Assembly: GCF_001005215.1 (NCBI RefSeq)
Contig: NZ_LBNQ01000025.1
Coordinates: 1 to 64,000 of the forward strand
Length of the DNA: 64,000 nt
Source: Lampropedia cohaerens
Lineage (GTDB): Bacteria > Pseudomonadota > Gammaproteobacteria > Burkholderiales > Burkholderiaceae_C
Direction of reading: 5' to 3'
This document shows positions 26,730 to 36,309 of the stretch, in pieces. Positions within the stretch are counted from its first letter, which is position 1. Every line of letters begins with the position of its first letter. The notes under the pieces were generated by a model, which saw only the letters and a program-made list of their open reading frames with translations, did no database searches and was not told the DNA's origin. The translations under genes were made by a program, and so were the position numbers.

Positions 26730-27080
26730 ATGGGACTGAGCACACACGTGCTGGACACGGCAGCCGGCAAGCCCGCCGCCGGCATGCGGATCGAACTGCA
26801 CCAAATCAGTGATGATGGCACCACATTGATGCATTCCTGCACACTCAACGACGATGGCCGCACCGATGTACCATTGTTGGCTGCCGAAGCGTTCATCGCG
26901 GGGCGCTACCGGCTGTGCTTTCATGTTGCGGAGTACTTTCGCAAGGCGGGCGCTGCCCTGCCGCAGCCGCCGTTTCTGGATGTGGTGCACATCGATTTCG
27001 GCGTGGCCGACGCCTCCTCGCACTACCACGTGCCACTGCTGGTCAGCCCCTGGAGCTACTCCACCTACCGCGGCTCGTAA
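26730..27080 (+). CDS. uraH: 5-hydroxyisourate hydrolase (transthyretin-like)
   Basis: Hydrolyses 5-hydroxyisourate to OHCU, the substrate of the UraD half of the neighbouring fusion. 116 residues. The N-terminal [18 protein letters not shown] holds the catalytic His, [13 protein letters not shown] the central strand, and the protein ends with the diagnostic YRGS tetrapeptide. AAGGAG lies 5 bases before the ATG. Its stop abuts the yraN stop with no spacer. Urate oxidase itself is absent from the window. Confidence 0.95.
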   Translation: MGLSTHVLDTAAGKPAAGMRIELHQISDDGTTLMHSCTLNDDGRTDVPLLAAEAFIAGRYRLCFHVAEYFRKAGAALPQPPFLDVVHIDFGVADASSHYHVPLLVSPWSYSTYRGS

Positions 27081-27524
27081 TCAGACATCGAACGCCGCGC
27101 GCAGCCATTGCAGCGTGTTGCCAGCGGCACCATCGCGCGCCGGGCCGACCAGCACCACGTCAAAGCGACACGGCGGCATCGGTCCGCCCTGCGTGAGCAG
27201 AAAATGCTGCGCTGCCAGCGCCACGCGCTGCTGCTTGCGCGCGTCGATGCTGGCGCCCGCCCCGCCGAAGCGGGCACTGCGGCGCGCGCGCACCTCCACG
27301 AACACCAGCGTGCCATCGGCCTCGCGCAGGATGAGATCCACCTCCCCGCCACCGCGCCCGGGCGTGCGGACATTGCGTGCCACCAACTGCAGGCCCTGGC
27401 CCAGAAGGTACGCCAGCGCCGCGTCCTCGGCCGCCGCGCCGGTCTGCTGGCGCGTGGGTGCGACAATTGGCGCTGGCGCCGGACCTGCCGCCATGTCTTT
27501 TCTGAACGACTTGAGAAACTTCAC
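27081..27524 (-). CDS. YraN family (UPF0102) nuclease-like protein
   Basis: 147 residues. The restriction-endonuclease-like core shows GAAAEDAALAYL, LVARNVRTPGRGGGEVDLI and the D-x-n-E-V-x pattern DLILREADGTLVFVEVRAR. The cellular role of the family is unsettled. The GTG at 27524 has a strong GGAGGGAG site at ideal distance, whereas the ATG at 27494 has none. Its ribosome site lies inside rsmI. It starts divergently from rsmI with no spacer at all. Confidence 0.85.
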   Translation of the reverse strand: MKFLKSFRKDMAAGPAPAPIVAPTRQQTGAAAEDAALAYLLGQGLQLVARNVRTPGRGGGEVDLILREADGTLVFVEVRARRSARFGGAGASIDARKQQRVALAAQHFLLTQGGPMPPCRFDVVLVGPARDGAAGNTLQWLRAAFDV

Positions 27525-28457
27525 GTGACTCCCTCCTTCGCCCTCGCCCTGCAGGCGGCCCACGCTGCTGCAGGCAGCCAGCATTATCCGCAGGCGGCGC
27601 TCTACATGGTGGCCACGCCCATTGGCAATCTGGCCGACATCAGCCTGCGCGCCCTGCATGTGCTGCAGCTGGTCGATGCCATTGCCTGCGAGGACACGCG
27701 GCACACGCGCCAGCTGCTGCAGGCCTACGGCATCGACAAGCCCGGCAACGCCCTGCTGGCACTGCACCAGCACAACGAGCGCAGCGCCGCGCAGGCGGTC
27801 GTCGAACGCCTGCGACAGGGCCTGCGGATCGCTTACGTCAGCGATGCCGGCACGCCCGGTATCAGCGACCCCGGCGCCCTGCTGGTCGACGAGGTGCAAC
27901 GCTGTGGCCTGCGCGTGGTGCCGCTGCCCGGTGCCAGCAGTGTCACCACCGCGCTGAGCGCCACGGCCCTCGTGCAGGGCGCTGGCGGCTACCTGTTTGC
28001 CGGCTTTCTGCCGGCTAAGGGCAAGGCGCGGCAGACGGCCATCGCAGCGCTGCAGGCCGAGGCACGGCCCGTGGTGCTGCTGGAATCGCCGCACCGCATC
28101 ACCGAGCTGGCCGCCAGCCTTGCCGTCCTCGGCGATCGCCCTGTCACGCTGGCACGCGAGCTGACCAAGCAGTTCGAGCAGCTGCATACCACCGCCGCCC
28201 GCGGCCTGAGCGACTGGCTGCGCGAGGATGCAATGCGCCAGCGTGGCGAGTTCGTGGTCATCGTGCACGCACCCGAGAAGGCGGTTGCGGAATCGGCCAT
28301 CCCGCAAGAGGCGCTGCGCCTGATGCAGCTGCTGAACAATGAGGGCGTCTCGCTCAAAAGTGCAGCACGCGTAGCCGCCCAGTTCACCGGTGCGGCGCGC
28401 AATGCACTGTACGAGGCCGCGCTGGCGCAGCGGCATGCGGGCTCCGAGCGCGCATGA
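27525..28457 (+). CDS. rsmI: 16S rRNA (cytidine-1402-2'-O)-methyltransferase
   Basis: SAM-dependent enzyme that 2'-O-methylates C1402 in the ribosomal P site. 310 residues, close to the family norm. ALYMVATPIGNLADISLRAL is the N-terminal signature; GITDPG-like DAGTPGISDPG and PVTLARELTKQFEQ are further family marks. A GTG at 27525 gives the 27-residue N-terminal lead typical of relatives; ATG 27606 would remove it. Ribosome site is weak (GAG). The start codon shares the CACGTG with yraN on the other strand. Confidence 0.93.
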   Translation: MTPSFALALQAAHAAAGSQHYPQAALYMVATPIGNLADISLRALHVLQLVDAIACEDTRHTRQLLQAYGIDKPGNALLALHQHNERSAAQAVVERLRQGLRIAYVSDAGTPGISDPGALLVDEVQRCGLRVVPLPGASSVTTALSATALVQGAGGYLFAGFLPAKGKARQTAIAALQAEARPVVLLESPHRITELAASLAVLGDRPVTLARELTKQFEQLHTTAARGLSDWLREDAMRQRGEFVVIVHAPEKAVAESAIPQEALRLMQLLNNEGVSLKSAARVAAQFTGAARNALYEAALAQRHAGSERA

Positions 28458-28527
28458 CTGGCTGCCTGGCGCTGCGGTCGCGGCCGCCCTTCAGCTTCGC
28501 TTCATCTTCGTGGGTCAATGTCGCGTC

Positions 28528-29196
28528 ATGCGCATTCTGCTGATTGAAGACGACACCTCCCTTGGCAGCTCGCTGCAGTCCTGGCTGGAACTCGATGGCT
28601 ACGCCGTGGACTGGCTAACGCGTGGCGACCAGGCCGCCACGGCGCTGGCCACGCACGATTACCAGTGCGTGCTGCTCGATCGCGGTCTGCCAGGCCTGGA
28701 CGGCGACGCGGTGTTGCAGGCCCTGCGCACCGCCAGAACCGCCCAGGCAACTCTGCCGGTGATCATGATCACTGCGCGCGACACGCTGTCCGACCGCGTC
28801 GAGGGGCTGGACCTGGGCGCCGACGACTACCTGGTCAAGCCCTTCGATCTAGAGGAACTGTCGGCGCGCGTGCGTGCCGCCGTGCGGCGCGCCGCCGCTC
28901 AGCCCGGCCCCCTGCTGCGCCACGGCGAGGTGACACTCGACCCCGCCGCCAAGCGCGTGACCCGGGCCGGGCAGCCGGTGCCGCTCACGGCGCGCGAGTT
29001 CGCAGTGCTGCAGGCCCTGATGCGCCGCCCCCACCATATCCTCAGCCGCACCCAGCTCGAAGACGCCTTGTACGGCTGGGGCGAGGAGGTGGAAAGCAAT
29101 GCCATCGAAGTGCACATCCACAACCTGCGCAAGAAACTGGGTAGCCGCTTCATCGTGACGGTGCGCAACCAGGGCTACACGCTGGCACCGCCATGA
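28528..29196 (+). CDS. qseB: OmpR-family response regulator, QseB-like
   Basis: 222 residues. The receiver domain has acidic Glu7-Asp8-Asp9, phospho-acceptor Asp51 in LLDRGLPGLDG, and Lys in DYLVKPFD. The winged-helix output domain has LTAREFAVLQALMRRP and a C-terminal SNAIEVHIHNLRKKLGSRFIVTVRNQGYTL. This fits the QseB/PmrA subgroup. It overlaps the kinase gene by 4 bases (ATGA). Together with ygiW downstream it matches the qseBC-ygiW grouping of gammaproteobacteria. Confidence 0.85.
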   Translation: MRILLIEDDTSLGSSLQSWLELDGYAVDWLTRGDQAATALATHDYQCVLLDRGLPGLDGDAVLQALRTARTAQATLPVIMITARDTLSDRVEGLDLGADDYLVKPFDLEELSARVRAAVRRAAAQPGPLLRHGEVTLDPAAKRVTRAGQPVPLTAREFAVLQALMRRPHHILSRTQLEDALYGWGEEVESNAIEVHIHNLRKKLGSRFIVTVRNQGYTLAPP

Positions 29197-30578
29197 AGCG
29201 CCCGGCCTGGCTGTCTCTCAAGCACAGGCGGCGCACGGATGCGGCGCGCCAGCCCTGGTCACTGCGGCAGCGCCTGCTGCTGACGGTGATGGGCGCCAGC
29301 ATCGGGCTATGGCTGGTCACGCTGACCATCGTCGTGGGCGTGGCCTGGCTGGCCACCAGCGAATTCTTCGACGATGCGCTGGAAGAAGGCGCACGCCTGG
29401 TCCTGCAACTGGCGCCGCAGGGCGGCAGCCATGGCTTAGCGGATGCGCGCACTGCCCGGCTGGAGCGCGACGAGGTGCTCGGCCTGCGCATGTACTACCA
29501 GCTTGTGGCACCCGACGGGCGCGTGCTGCTGCGCAGCGAGGACACTCCGGATACGGCCTTTCTGCCCGACGAGGACGACGACGAGACCGCCACCGTCTGG
29601 GCCGACGGCGAGTTCTGGCGGGTACATGTCCGCCCCGGCCCCGGAGGCGTGACCGCGCAGGTGGCGCAGCCCATGGAGGAACGCCTGGAGCTCCTGGAGG
29701 ACATGGCCGAAAGCCTGCTGTGGCCAGCCCTCGGCCTGCTAGGGCTTCTCGCCGGACTGAGCTGGTGGCAAATCCGACGGTTGCTGCGCCCGCTCGAAGA
29801 CACCGCCAGCCGCATCAACCGCCAGTCACCCGACGGGCTCACGCCCATCGAGGCTGCGGACGCTCCGCGCGAGTTACAACCGATTCTGGATGCCCTCAAC
29901 GCCTTGCTGCAGCGCCTGAACGCGGCGCTGGACGGCGAGCGGCGCTTCACCGCCGATGCCGCGCACGAACTGCGCACGCCGCTGGCGGCGCTGCGCATGC
30001 GCGTGCAGCTGATCGAGCGCGAGCTGCAGTTGCCGCAGCGCCACCTGCAGCAGCTGCGCGCGGACATCGACCGCTGCACCGCGCTGGTCGAGAGCCTGCT
30101 GACGCTGGCGCGGCTGGAACCACAGGCGCAGGCGCCCGCCATGGAGACGGTGGCGCTGGATGCGCTGCTGGACGGCATGGACCTGACCGAGCTGACGCGG
30201 GGCATGCGCATCGAGTACGCACTGGAGGTGCCTCAGTTGCGCGCCAGCCCGCCCCTGCTGCGCAGTGCGCTTCGCAATCTGGTTGACAACGCGATGCGCT
30301 ACGGGCGCGACGGCACGCGCATCCGCATCGAAACCGCGCGCCTGCCAGGTGGCGGCACGCGGCTGGCGGTGCGCGACGATGGCCCCGGCGTGCCGGCATC
30401 ACAGCGCGCACGCCTGGGCGAGCGCTTCTTTCGCGTTCTGGGCACCGGCCAAAGCGGCAATGGACTGGGCCTGTCCATCGTGGCACGCATTGCCGCGCTG
30501 CACCGCGCGCGCCTGCACTTCGAGGACGGCATCGACGAACGCGGACTGGGCGTCGTGCTCGACTTTCCGCCGGCCTGA
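29193..30578 (+). CDS. qseC: Sensor histidine kinase, QseC-like
   Basis: 461-residue inner-membrane kinase. Membrane segments lie near 28-54 and 175-193 and flank a periplasmic sensor of about 120 residues with an acidic stretch (DEDDDETATVW). HAMP-like linker follows, then the dimerisation/phosphoacceptor box with His258 (TADAAHELRTPLAALR) and a HATPase domain with NLVDNAMRYG, DDGPGVP and GNGLGLSIVARI. It signals to the regulator encoded just upstream. The stimulus cannot be inferred from sequence. Confidence 0.85.
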   Translation: MKRPAWLSLKHRRRTDAARQPWSLRQRLLLTVMGASIGLWLVTLTIVVGVAWLATSEFFDDALEEGARLVLQLAPQGGSHGLADARTARLERDEVLGLRMYYQLVAPDGRVLLRSEDTPDTAFLPDEDDDETATVWADGEFWRVHVRPGPGGVTAQVAQPMEERLELLEDMAESLLWPALGLLGLLAGLSWWQIRRLLRPLEDTASRINRQSPDGLTPIEAADAPRELQPILDALNALLQRLNAALDGERRFTADAAHELRTPLAALRMRVQLIERELQLPQRHLQQLRADIDRCTALVESLLTLARLEPQAQAPAMETVALDALLDGMDLTELTRGMRIEYALEVPQLRASPPLLRSALRNLVDNAMRYGRDGTRIRIETARLPGGGTRLAVRDDGPGVPASQRARLGERFFRVLGTGQSGNGLGLSIVARIAALHRARLHFEDGIDERGLGVVLDFPPA

Positions 30579-30618
30579 TTGCGCGTTGAATCAGTTCGCT
30601 GAACAGTTATCGGCCGAC

Positions 30619-30635
30619 CTTCAGATTGCCTTCAG
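30619..30635 (+). promoter_or_regulatory. Direct repeat, probable QseB/PmrA-type site before ygiW
   Basis: CTTCAG-ATTGC-CTTCAG: two identical hexamers 11 bases apart, the half-site spacing used by OmpR/PmrA-type regulators. It lies 74 bases before the ygiW start and after the qseC stop. Confidence 0.6.
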
Positions 30636-30708
30636 GTTCGGGCTTTCCAATACCGACAGCTTCGCAATCGGGCGGAGCAACCATCCCGATAACCTGAGGA
30701 GAATCATC

Positions 30709-31122
30709 ATGCGTTTAAGCCCAACCATCCGCACTGTTGCCACCTTGCTTGCCGCAGGCGCAGCCACCGCCGCGCTGGCGCAAAGCCCTGCCTACACCGG
30801 CCCTGGCGCGCAGGGTGCAACGGCCAGCCGTGGCCACTATTCCGGGCCGAGCAACATCCCGCAGATGACGATCCAACAGCTGCTCGAGACCGGCCGCGAT
30901 GACCAGTACGCCCGGTTGCAAGGCCGCCTCATCTCCTACCACGGCGACGAGCACTACACCTTTGACGACGGCACCGGCCGCATCACCGTGGAAATTGACG
31001 ACGACGATTTCCCGCGCGGCCAGACCGTCAGCGACAAACAGCAGGTGGAACTGCTGGGCGAGCTGGACAAGGATTGGAACAAGACCGAGTTGGAGGTCGA
31101 GCGCCTGACCGTGCTGCCGTAA
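30709..31122 (+). CDS. ygiW: YgiW/YdeI-family periplasmic OB-fold stress protein
   Basis: 137 residues with a signal peptide (MRLSPTIRTVATLLAAGAATAALA-Q) and a bacterial OB-fold (BOF) domain: RLISYHGDEHYTFDDGTGRITVEIDDDDFPRGQTV and LDKDWNKTELEVERLTVL. YgiW-type proteins are linked to stress tolerance and are often found beside qseBC. GAGGAGAA seven bases before the ATG fixes the start. The direct repeat upstream suggests that it is a target of the adjacent two-component system. Confidence 0.88.
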   Translation: MRLSPTIRTVATLLAAGAATAALAQSPAYTGPGAQGATASRGHYSGPSNIPQMTIQQLLETGRDDQYARLQGRLISYHGDEHYTFDDGTGRITVEIDDDDFPRGQTVSDKQQVELLGELDKDWNKTELEVERLTVLP

Positions 31123-31158
31123 CAAGCTGTTGTTGGCAGGCCGGGCTGCGCCCCCGCG

Positions 31159-32256
31159 TCAGCTCGCTTGCGGGCTTTCGGTACGCTGCAGCAGCATGCT
31201 GTCGCCGTAGCTGAAGAAACGGTAGCGCCCGGCGATGGCATGGGCGTAGAGGCGGCGGATGTGGTCATAGCCGGCAAAGGCGCTGACCAGCATCATCAGG
31301 GTGCTCTTGGGCAGATGGAAGTTGGTCACGAGCAGATCGACCACGCGGAACCGGAAGCCCGGCGTGATGAAGATCTGCGTGTCCCCACGGGTTTGGCCCG
31401 TTTGCGCCCAGGATTCGAGCGTGCGCACGGAGGTCGTGCCCACGGCCACGACGCGCCCGCCGCGCGCGCGGCAGGCGTCGATGGCTGCCAGCGTCGCGGC
31501 GGGTATCTCGTAGTACTCGCTGTGCATGCGGTGCTGGCCGATGTCCTCGGTCTTGACCGGCTGGAACGTGCCAGCGCCCACGTGCAGGGTGATGCCGGCG
31601 CGTTCGATCCCCTTGTCCTGCAGGGCTTGCAGCGTCGCCGCATCAAAATGCAGGGCCGCCGTGGGCGCGGCGACGGCACCGGGCTTGCGGGCGAACACGG
31701 TCTGATAGCGCTCGGCATCCTCGGCGGCATCGGCGTCGTCACCGTCCGCCTGGTGCCGCTCAATGTACGGCGGCAGCGGCAGATGGCCGAAACGCTCCAT
31801 CACACTCCAGGCCGTCTCGCCCGGCGGCAGCTGCAGCTGCAGGCAAAACAGCGGGCCGTCCGCACCCGGGTAGCGTCCCAGCAACGTGGCATCGAATCCG
31901 CCATGCGCCAGCCCGCCTGCGAAATGCAGCGTCGCGCCCACAGCCGGCTTCTTGCTCACGCGCAGGTGCACGGCCACCTGGTCGTCCTCCAGCACGCGCT
32001 CGATCAGGATTTCCAGCTTGCCGCCGCTGGCCTTCTCGCCGAAGATACGCGCCTTCACGACCTTGGTGTCATTGAAGATCAGCAGGTCGCCCGGTGCGAG
32101 CAGCGCGGGCAGATCATGAAACACCCGATCCTGCGCCGGCCACTGGCGCCCATCGAGCAGACGCGAGGCGCTGCGCACGGGCGCCGGATGGTGCGCGATC
32201 AGTTCCTCCGGCAGCGGGTAGTCGAAATCTGCAAGGGTGTAACGGCGCTCGGACAT
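31159..32256 (-). CDS. queA: S-adenosylmethionine:tRNA ribosyltransferase-isomerase
   Basis: Makes epoxyqueuosine in tRNA by transferring the ribosyl part of SAM to preQ1. 365 residues, close to the family's about 350. Family marks are [15 protein letters not shown] at the N-terminus, [43 protein letters not shown] and [20 protein letters not shown] 32256 is chosen over an upstream in-frame codon. It converges with ygiW and sits alone, with the other queuosine genes not in view. Confidence 0.95.
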   Translation of the reverse strand: MSERRYTLADFDYPLPEELIAHHPAPVRSASRLLDGRQWPAQDRVFHDLPALLAPGDLLIFNDTKVVKARIFGEKASGGKLEILIERVLEDDQVAVHLRVSKKPAVGATLHFAGGLAHGGFDATLLGRYPGADGPLFCLQLQLPPGETAWSVMERFGHLPLPPYIERHQADGDDADAAEDAERYQTVFARKPGAVAAPTAALHFDAATLQALQDKGIERAGITLHVGAGTFQPVKTEDIGQHRMHSEYYEIPAATLAAIDACRARGGRVVAVGTTSVRTLESWAQTGQTRGDTQIFITPGFRFRVVDLLVTNFHLPKSTLMMLVSAFAGYDHIRRLYAHAIAGRYRFFSYGDSMLLQRTESPQAS

Positions 32257-32309
32257 GGCAAGGCAGGCAAAGCCAACCATTGTAGGGAAGGTCGGCTTGC
32301 CGTGCGGGG

Positions 32310-33302
32310 TCAGGCGCCTGGCCTCTTCCCCCGCCGCCCAAGGAAATGCAGCACTTCACCGACGATGCCGCGGCGAAACAGCAACACACAAATCACAAAG
32401 ATGAAGCCAGTGACGATGGTGACGGATTCGCCCAGCGAGCGGAACCAATCGATGCTGGTGAGATTAGCCATCCAATGGCCCCATTCGCCGACCTTGTTCT
32501 CAATGGCCACCACTACCAGCGCCCCCACCAGCGGGCCGGCCATGGTGCCCATACCACCCACCAGCGTCATCAGCACCGCATGGCCCGACATCGTCCAGTG
32601 CACGTCCGTGAGCGTGGCAAAGCCCAGCACCAGCGTCTTGAGCGCGCCTGCCAGCCCGGACAGCGCCGCCGAGAGCACGAACACCAACAACTTGAAGCGG
32701 TTGGTGTCATAGCCCAGTGAAGTCGCGCGCGGCTCGTTCTCCTTGATGGCGTGCAGAACGTGCCCGAACGGCGAATGCACCACGCGCATGATGAACAAAA
32801 AGGCCGCCGCGACGATGGCCAGGCACACGTAGTACATGGTCAGGTCGCTGCGCAGGTCGATGAAGCCCAGCAGCGTGCCGCGCGGCACGCCCTGCAGTCC
32901 ATCCTCGCCGCCGGTAAACGGCGCCTGCAGCCACAGGAAATACAGCATCTGCGCCAACGCCAGCGTGATCATGGTGAAGTAGATGCCCTGGCGCTTGATG
33001 GCCAGATAACCCACCACCAGACCCAGAAAGGCGCCAAACGCCGTGCCCAGCAGCAGGCCGACTTCCGGCGGCACACCCCAGACCTTGAGCGCATGGCCGG
33101 TGATGTAGCCCGCACCGCCGAGAAAGGCCGCATGGCCAAAGGAGAGCATGCCGGTGTAGCCGAACAGCAGGTTGAAGGCGCAGGCAAACAGGGCCATGCA
33201 GAACAGCTTCATCATGAAGATCGGATAGGCGCCCATGAAGGGCGCTGCCACCAGCACCAGCAGCAGTGCGAGATAGCCCAGGAGGGACAGTGATTGACGC
33301 AT
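32310..33302 (-). CDS. livM: Branched-chain-amino-acid-type ABC permease (LivM family)
   Basis: 330-residue inner-membrane permease with about nine hydrophobic segments. Family marks are [16 protein letters not shown] near residue 50, [21 protein letters not shown] and the coupling loop [21 protein letters not shown]. It is the last of five liv genes on this strand, 15 bases after livH. It pairs with LivH to form the channel; the transported compound is set by the binding protein. Confidence 0.9.
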   Translation of the reverse strand: MRQSLSLLGYLALLLVLVAAPFMGAYPIFMMKLFCMALFACAFNLLFGYTGMLSFGHAAFLGGAGYITGHALKVWGVPPEVGLLLGTAFGAFLGLVVGYLAIKRQGIYFTMITLALAQMLYFLWLQAPFTGGEDGLQGVPRGTLLGFIDLRSDLTMYYVCLAIVAAAFLFIMRVVHSPFGHVLHAIKENEPRATSLGYDTNRFKLLVFVLSAALSGLAGALKTLVLGFATLTDVHWTMSGHAVLMTLVGGMGTMAGPLVGALVVVAIENKVGEWGHWMANLTSIDWFRSLGESVTIVTGFIFVICVLLFRRGIVGEVLHFLGRRGKRPGA

Positions 33303-33317
33303 GATGGTTGCCCTGCC

Positions 33318-34205
33318 TTACTTCTCTTTGCCGAACAGCCCGGCGGGCCGGATCAGCAGCACGATGGCCATGATGACGAAGACGACGGTGGACGAGGCCT
33401 CCGGATAGAACACGCGCGTGAGTCCTTCGACCACGCCCAGCATCAGACCGGTGACGATGGAGCCAAGAATCGAGCCCATCCCGCCTATGACGACCACGGC
33501 AAAGACGGTGATGATGAGGTTCTGCCCCATTAGCGGCGAGACCTGGTAGATGGGCGCGGCCAGCACCCCGGCAAAGGCAGCCAGTGCCACCCCCGCGCCG
33601 TAGGTCAGCGTAATCATCAGCGGCACATTGATGCCGAAGGCTTCCACCAGTCGCGGATTCTCGGTGCCGGCGCGCAGATAAGCGCCAAGGCGCGTCTTCT
33701 CGATCAGGTACCAGGCGGTAAAGCACACGATCAGCGACGCAATCACCACCCAGGCGCGGTACTTGGGCATGAACATGAAGCCGAGGTTGACGCCGCCCTG
33801 CAGCAGCGCCGGTGTCTGGTAGCTCAGGCCCGAGACGCCATAGGCCGAGCGGAATGCCCCTTCGATCAGCAGCGTCAGGCCCAGCGTCAGCAGCAGGCCA
33901 TAGATGTGGTCGAGCTTGTAGGTCCAGCGCAGCAGCAGGCGTTCGAGCACGATGCCGAAGGCGCCCACCACCAGCGGCGCCAACAGCAGCATCGTCCAGT
34001 AGCTCAGGCCCAAGTAATGCCCCCCCATCCACGCCACCACCGCCCCCATCATGAACAGCGCGCCATGGGCGAAGTTGATGACATTGAGCAGCCCGAAGAT
34101 GATCGCCAGACCCAAACTGAGGATGGCGTAGAACGAGCCGTTGACCAGCCCCAGCAGAACTTGGCCCAGCAGGGCTGGCAAGGGCACTCCAAAAAAGGTA
34201 TCCAT
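33318..34205 (-). CDS. livH: Branched-chain-amino-acid-type ABC permease (LivH family)
   Basis: 295-residue permease with eight or so membrane segments. LVNGSFYAILSLGLAIIFGLLNVINFAHGALFM is the typical N-terminal hallmark (residues 20-50), and RAGTENPRLVEAFGINV the coupling loop. ATG 34205 is chosen over a TTG 18 bases earlier. It lies 86 bases after the binding-protein gene in the same transcription unit. Confidence 0.9.
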   Translation of the reverse strand: MDTFFGVPLPALLGQVLLGLVNGSFYAILSLGLAIIFGLLNVINFAHGALFMMGAVVAWMGGHYLGLSYWTMLLLAPLVVGAFGIVLERLLLRWTYKLDHIYGLLLTLGLTLLIEGAFRSAYGVSGLSYQTPALLQGGVNLGFMFMPKYRAWVVIASLIVCFTAWYLIEKTRLGAYLRAGTENPRLVEAFGINVPLMITLTYGAGVALAAFAGVLAAPIYQVSPLMGQNLIITVFAVVVIGGMGSILGSIVTGLMLGVVEGLTRVFYPEASSTVVFVIMAIVLLIRPAGLFGKEK

Positions 34206-34291
34206 GACGGTGGCTGCTAGCAAGATGGGCTACAACAGTTCCGGCGCACCCGCGCGCCGGAACCTCACGGGCAATCGGTTGCGCAGCGCGC

Positions 34292-35491
34292 TTATTTCCA
34301 GAGCGCGCACTTGCTTTCTTCCTGGCGCGTCCAGATTTCGTCCGCCGGCAGTGGCTTGATCACTTTCAGGTAGTCCCACTCGCGCGAGGACTCCTCGGGC
34401 TTCTTGACCTCGACCAGATACATGTCATGGGCATAGCGGCCATCCGGGCGGATTACGCCAGAGGCGTAGAAGTCGCTCAGCGGCTTGCCGCGCAGCACCG
34501 CGTTGACTGCATCGGCATCGGTGGTACCGGCTTCCTCGACAGCCTTGAGCCAATTGGCCACGGCCGAGTAGTTGGCCGCCTGCACGCTGGTGGGCATGCG
34601 GCCCGTCCTATCAAAAAAGCGCTGCGCCCATTCGCGCGAGGCATCGTCACGGTCCCAGTAGTAGCTGGTAGTGAACTGCAAGCCCTGCGTCGTCTCCAGG
34701 CCCATGCTGTGAATGTCGGTCAGGAACAGCAGCAGCCCCGCCATGCGCATGGTCTGCGTGACGCCGAACTCGTTGGCCGACTTGATGGCGTTGATGGTGT
34801 CGCCCCCGGCATTGGCAAGCCCGAGGATTTGCGCGCCCGAGCCCTGCGCCTGCAGCAGGAAGGAGGAGAAGTCCGAGGCATTGAGCGGGTGGCGCACTGC
34901 GCCCTTGACGGTGCCGCCTGCCGCCTTGACGGTAGCGGCGGTATCGGCCTCCAGCGCATGGCCAAAGGCGTAGTCCGCCGTGAGGAAGAACCAGTCCTTG
35001 CCCCCTTCGGCCACGATGGCGGCGCCTGTGCCCCGCGCCAGCGCGACGGTATCGTAGGCGTAGTGAATCGTATACGGGGAGCACTGCGCGTTCGTCAGCG
35101 CGGAAGTACCCGCGCCATTGTTGATGTAGAGCACCTTCTTCTCGCTGGCCACCGTGGCAGAGGCCAGCGCCGTGCCCGAGTTGGTGCCGCCCAGAATCAT
35201 CTTGGCGTTCTGCGTGTCGATCCACTCGCGCACCTTCGCTGCGGCAATGTCGGCCTTGTTCTGGTGATCGTGCGTGAGCAGTTCAACGGGCTGGCCCAGC
35301 ACCTGGCCACCATGGTCGTCGATGGCCATCTGCGCTGCCACCGCGCCGTTGCGCCCGTCCACATCCGAATACAGGCTGGACATGTCCGTGACAAATCCGA
35401 TCACGACCTTCTCCTGCGCATGGGCAGTGGCCGTCATCAGCCCCGCTGCCGCCAGCAGCGCCCCCATCACTGTCCATCTGCTTTTTCTCAT
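34292..35491 (-). CDS. Periplasmic substrate-binding protein of the liv-type transporter
   Basis: 399 residues with a signal peptide (MRKSRWTVMGALLAAAGLMTATAHA-Q) and a type I periplasmic-binding fold (Peripla_BP_6). EKVVIGFVTDMSSLYSDVDGRNG is the first strand-helix, and FFLTADYAFGHALEADTAATV the conserved hinge region. AAGGAGA six bases before the ATG decides the start. True LivK proteins bind Leu/Ile/Val, but this branch also includes amide, urea and aromatic-acid binders, so the ligand is unknown. It stands between livF and livH. Confidence 0.85.
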   Translation of the reverse strand: MRKSRWTVMGALLAAAGLMTATAHAQEKVVIGFVTDMSSLYSDVDGRNGAVAAQMAIDDHGGQVLGQPVELLTHDHQNKADIAAAKVREWIDTQNAKMILGGTNSGTALASATVASEKKVLYINNGAGTSALTNAQCSPYTIHYAYDTVALARGTGAAIVAEGGKDWFFLTADYAFGHALEADTAATVKAAGGTVKGAVRHPLNASDFSSFLLQAQGSGAQILGLANAGGDTINAIKSANEFGVTQTMRMAGLLLFLTDIHSMGLETTQGLQFTTSYYWDRDDASREWAQRFFDRTGRMPTSVQAANYSAVANWLKAVEEAGTTDADAVNAVLRGKPLSDFYASGVIRPDGRYAHDMYLVEVKKPEESSREWDYLKVIKPLPADEIWTRQEESKCALWK

Positions 35492-35543
35492 GCTTGTCTC
35501 CTTGTGTTGAAATGACCCATCGCATCTGCGGACAGATACAGGC

Positions 35544-36308
35544 TCAGACGCCGAGCAGTTCCGCCAGCAAATCCGCCTTTGCCTCCAGCTCGTGCGCCAG
35601 GAAGTGCTCCACGACCTGGCCATGCTCAATGACATAGAAGCGGTCGGCCAGCGGCGCGGCAAAGCGAAAGTTCTGCTCCACCATCACGATGGTGTAGCCC
35701 TTGCTGCGCAGGGTTTCGACCATGCGTGCCAGCGCCTGCACGATCACCGGTGCCAGGCCCTCGGAGATCTCGTCAAGCAGCAGGATGTTGGCGCCTGTGC
35801 GCAGGATGCGCGCCACTGCCAGCATTTGCTGCTCTCCGCCCGACAGCCGTGTGCCAGGGCTTTGGCGCCGCTCCTTAAGGTTGGGGAACATAGCGTAGAT
35901 TTCCTCAAGGGGCATGCCCGGGCCATGCCCCTTGAGCGGCGGCGGCAGCAGCAGGTTTTCCTCGGCGGTGAGGCTGGCAAAGATGCCGCGCTCTTCCGGA
36001 CAGTAGCCAACGCCCAGATGCGCAATCCGGTACGTGGGCATGGCAATCGTTTCCACGCCGTTGATCCTGATCGCGCCGCGGCGCTTGCCGATCAACCCGG
36101 TAATGGCGCGAAGAATGGATGTGCGTCCCGCGCCATTGCGCCCCAGCAGCGTGACGACCTCACCGCGACGTACCTGCAGGTTGACGCCATGCAGCACGTG
36201 TGATTCACCATACCAGCCATGCAGATCGACAATTTCCAGTGCCATGGTGGCACTGCCGTCTGCGCCTGCGGCACTGGCCGGCTGAGAATGGGAGACGAGT
36301 GTGAGCAT
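35544..36308 (-). CDS. livF: Branched-chain-amino-acid-type ABC ATPase (LivF family)
   Basis: 254 residues. The ABC signature LSGGEQQMLAVARIL and Walker B NILLLDEISEGLAP are normal. Walker A reads GRNGAGRTS, with Arg62 in place of the catalytic Lys (GRNGAGKTT in most LivF). The ATG at 36308 is one base after the livG stop and adds about 21 residues before the usual family start (Met22, MALEIVDLHG), so the true start may be 36245. Works with LivG as the ATPase pair. Confidence 0.88.
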   Translation of the reverse strand: MLTLVSHSQPASAAGADGSATMALEIVDLHGWYGESHVLHGVNLQVRRGEVVTLLGRNGAGRTSILRAITGLIGKRRGAIRINGVETIAMPTYRIAHLGVGYCPEERGIFASLTAEENLLLPPPLKGHGPGMPLEEIYAMFPNLKERRQSPGTRLSGGEQQMLAVARILRTGANILLLDEISEGLAPVIVQALARMVETLRSKGYTIVMVEQNFRFAAPLADRFYVIEHGQVVEHFLAHELEAKADLLAELLGV

Positions 36309-36309
36309 G

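Noticed and set aside
22428-27080. Complete urate degradation pathway
   Set aside because: Urate oxidase or FAD-urate hydroxylase is not in the window, so only the later steps can be claimed.
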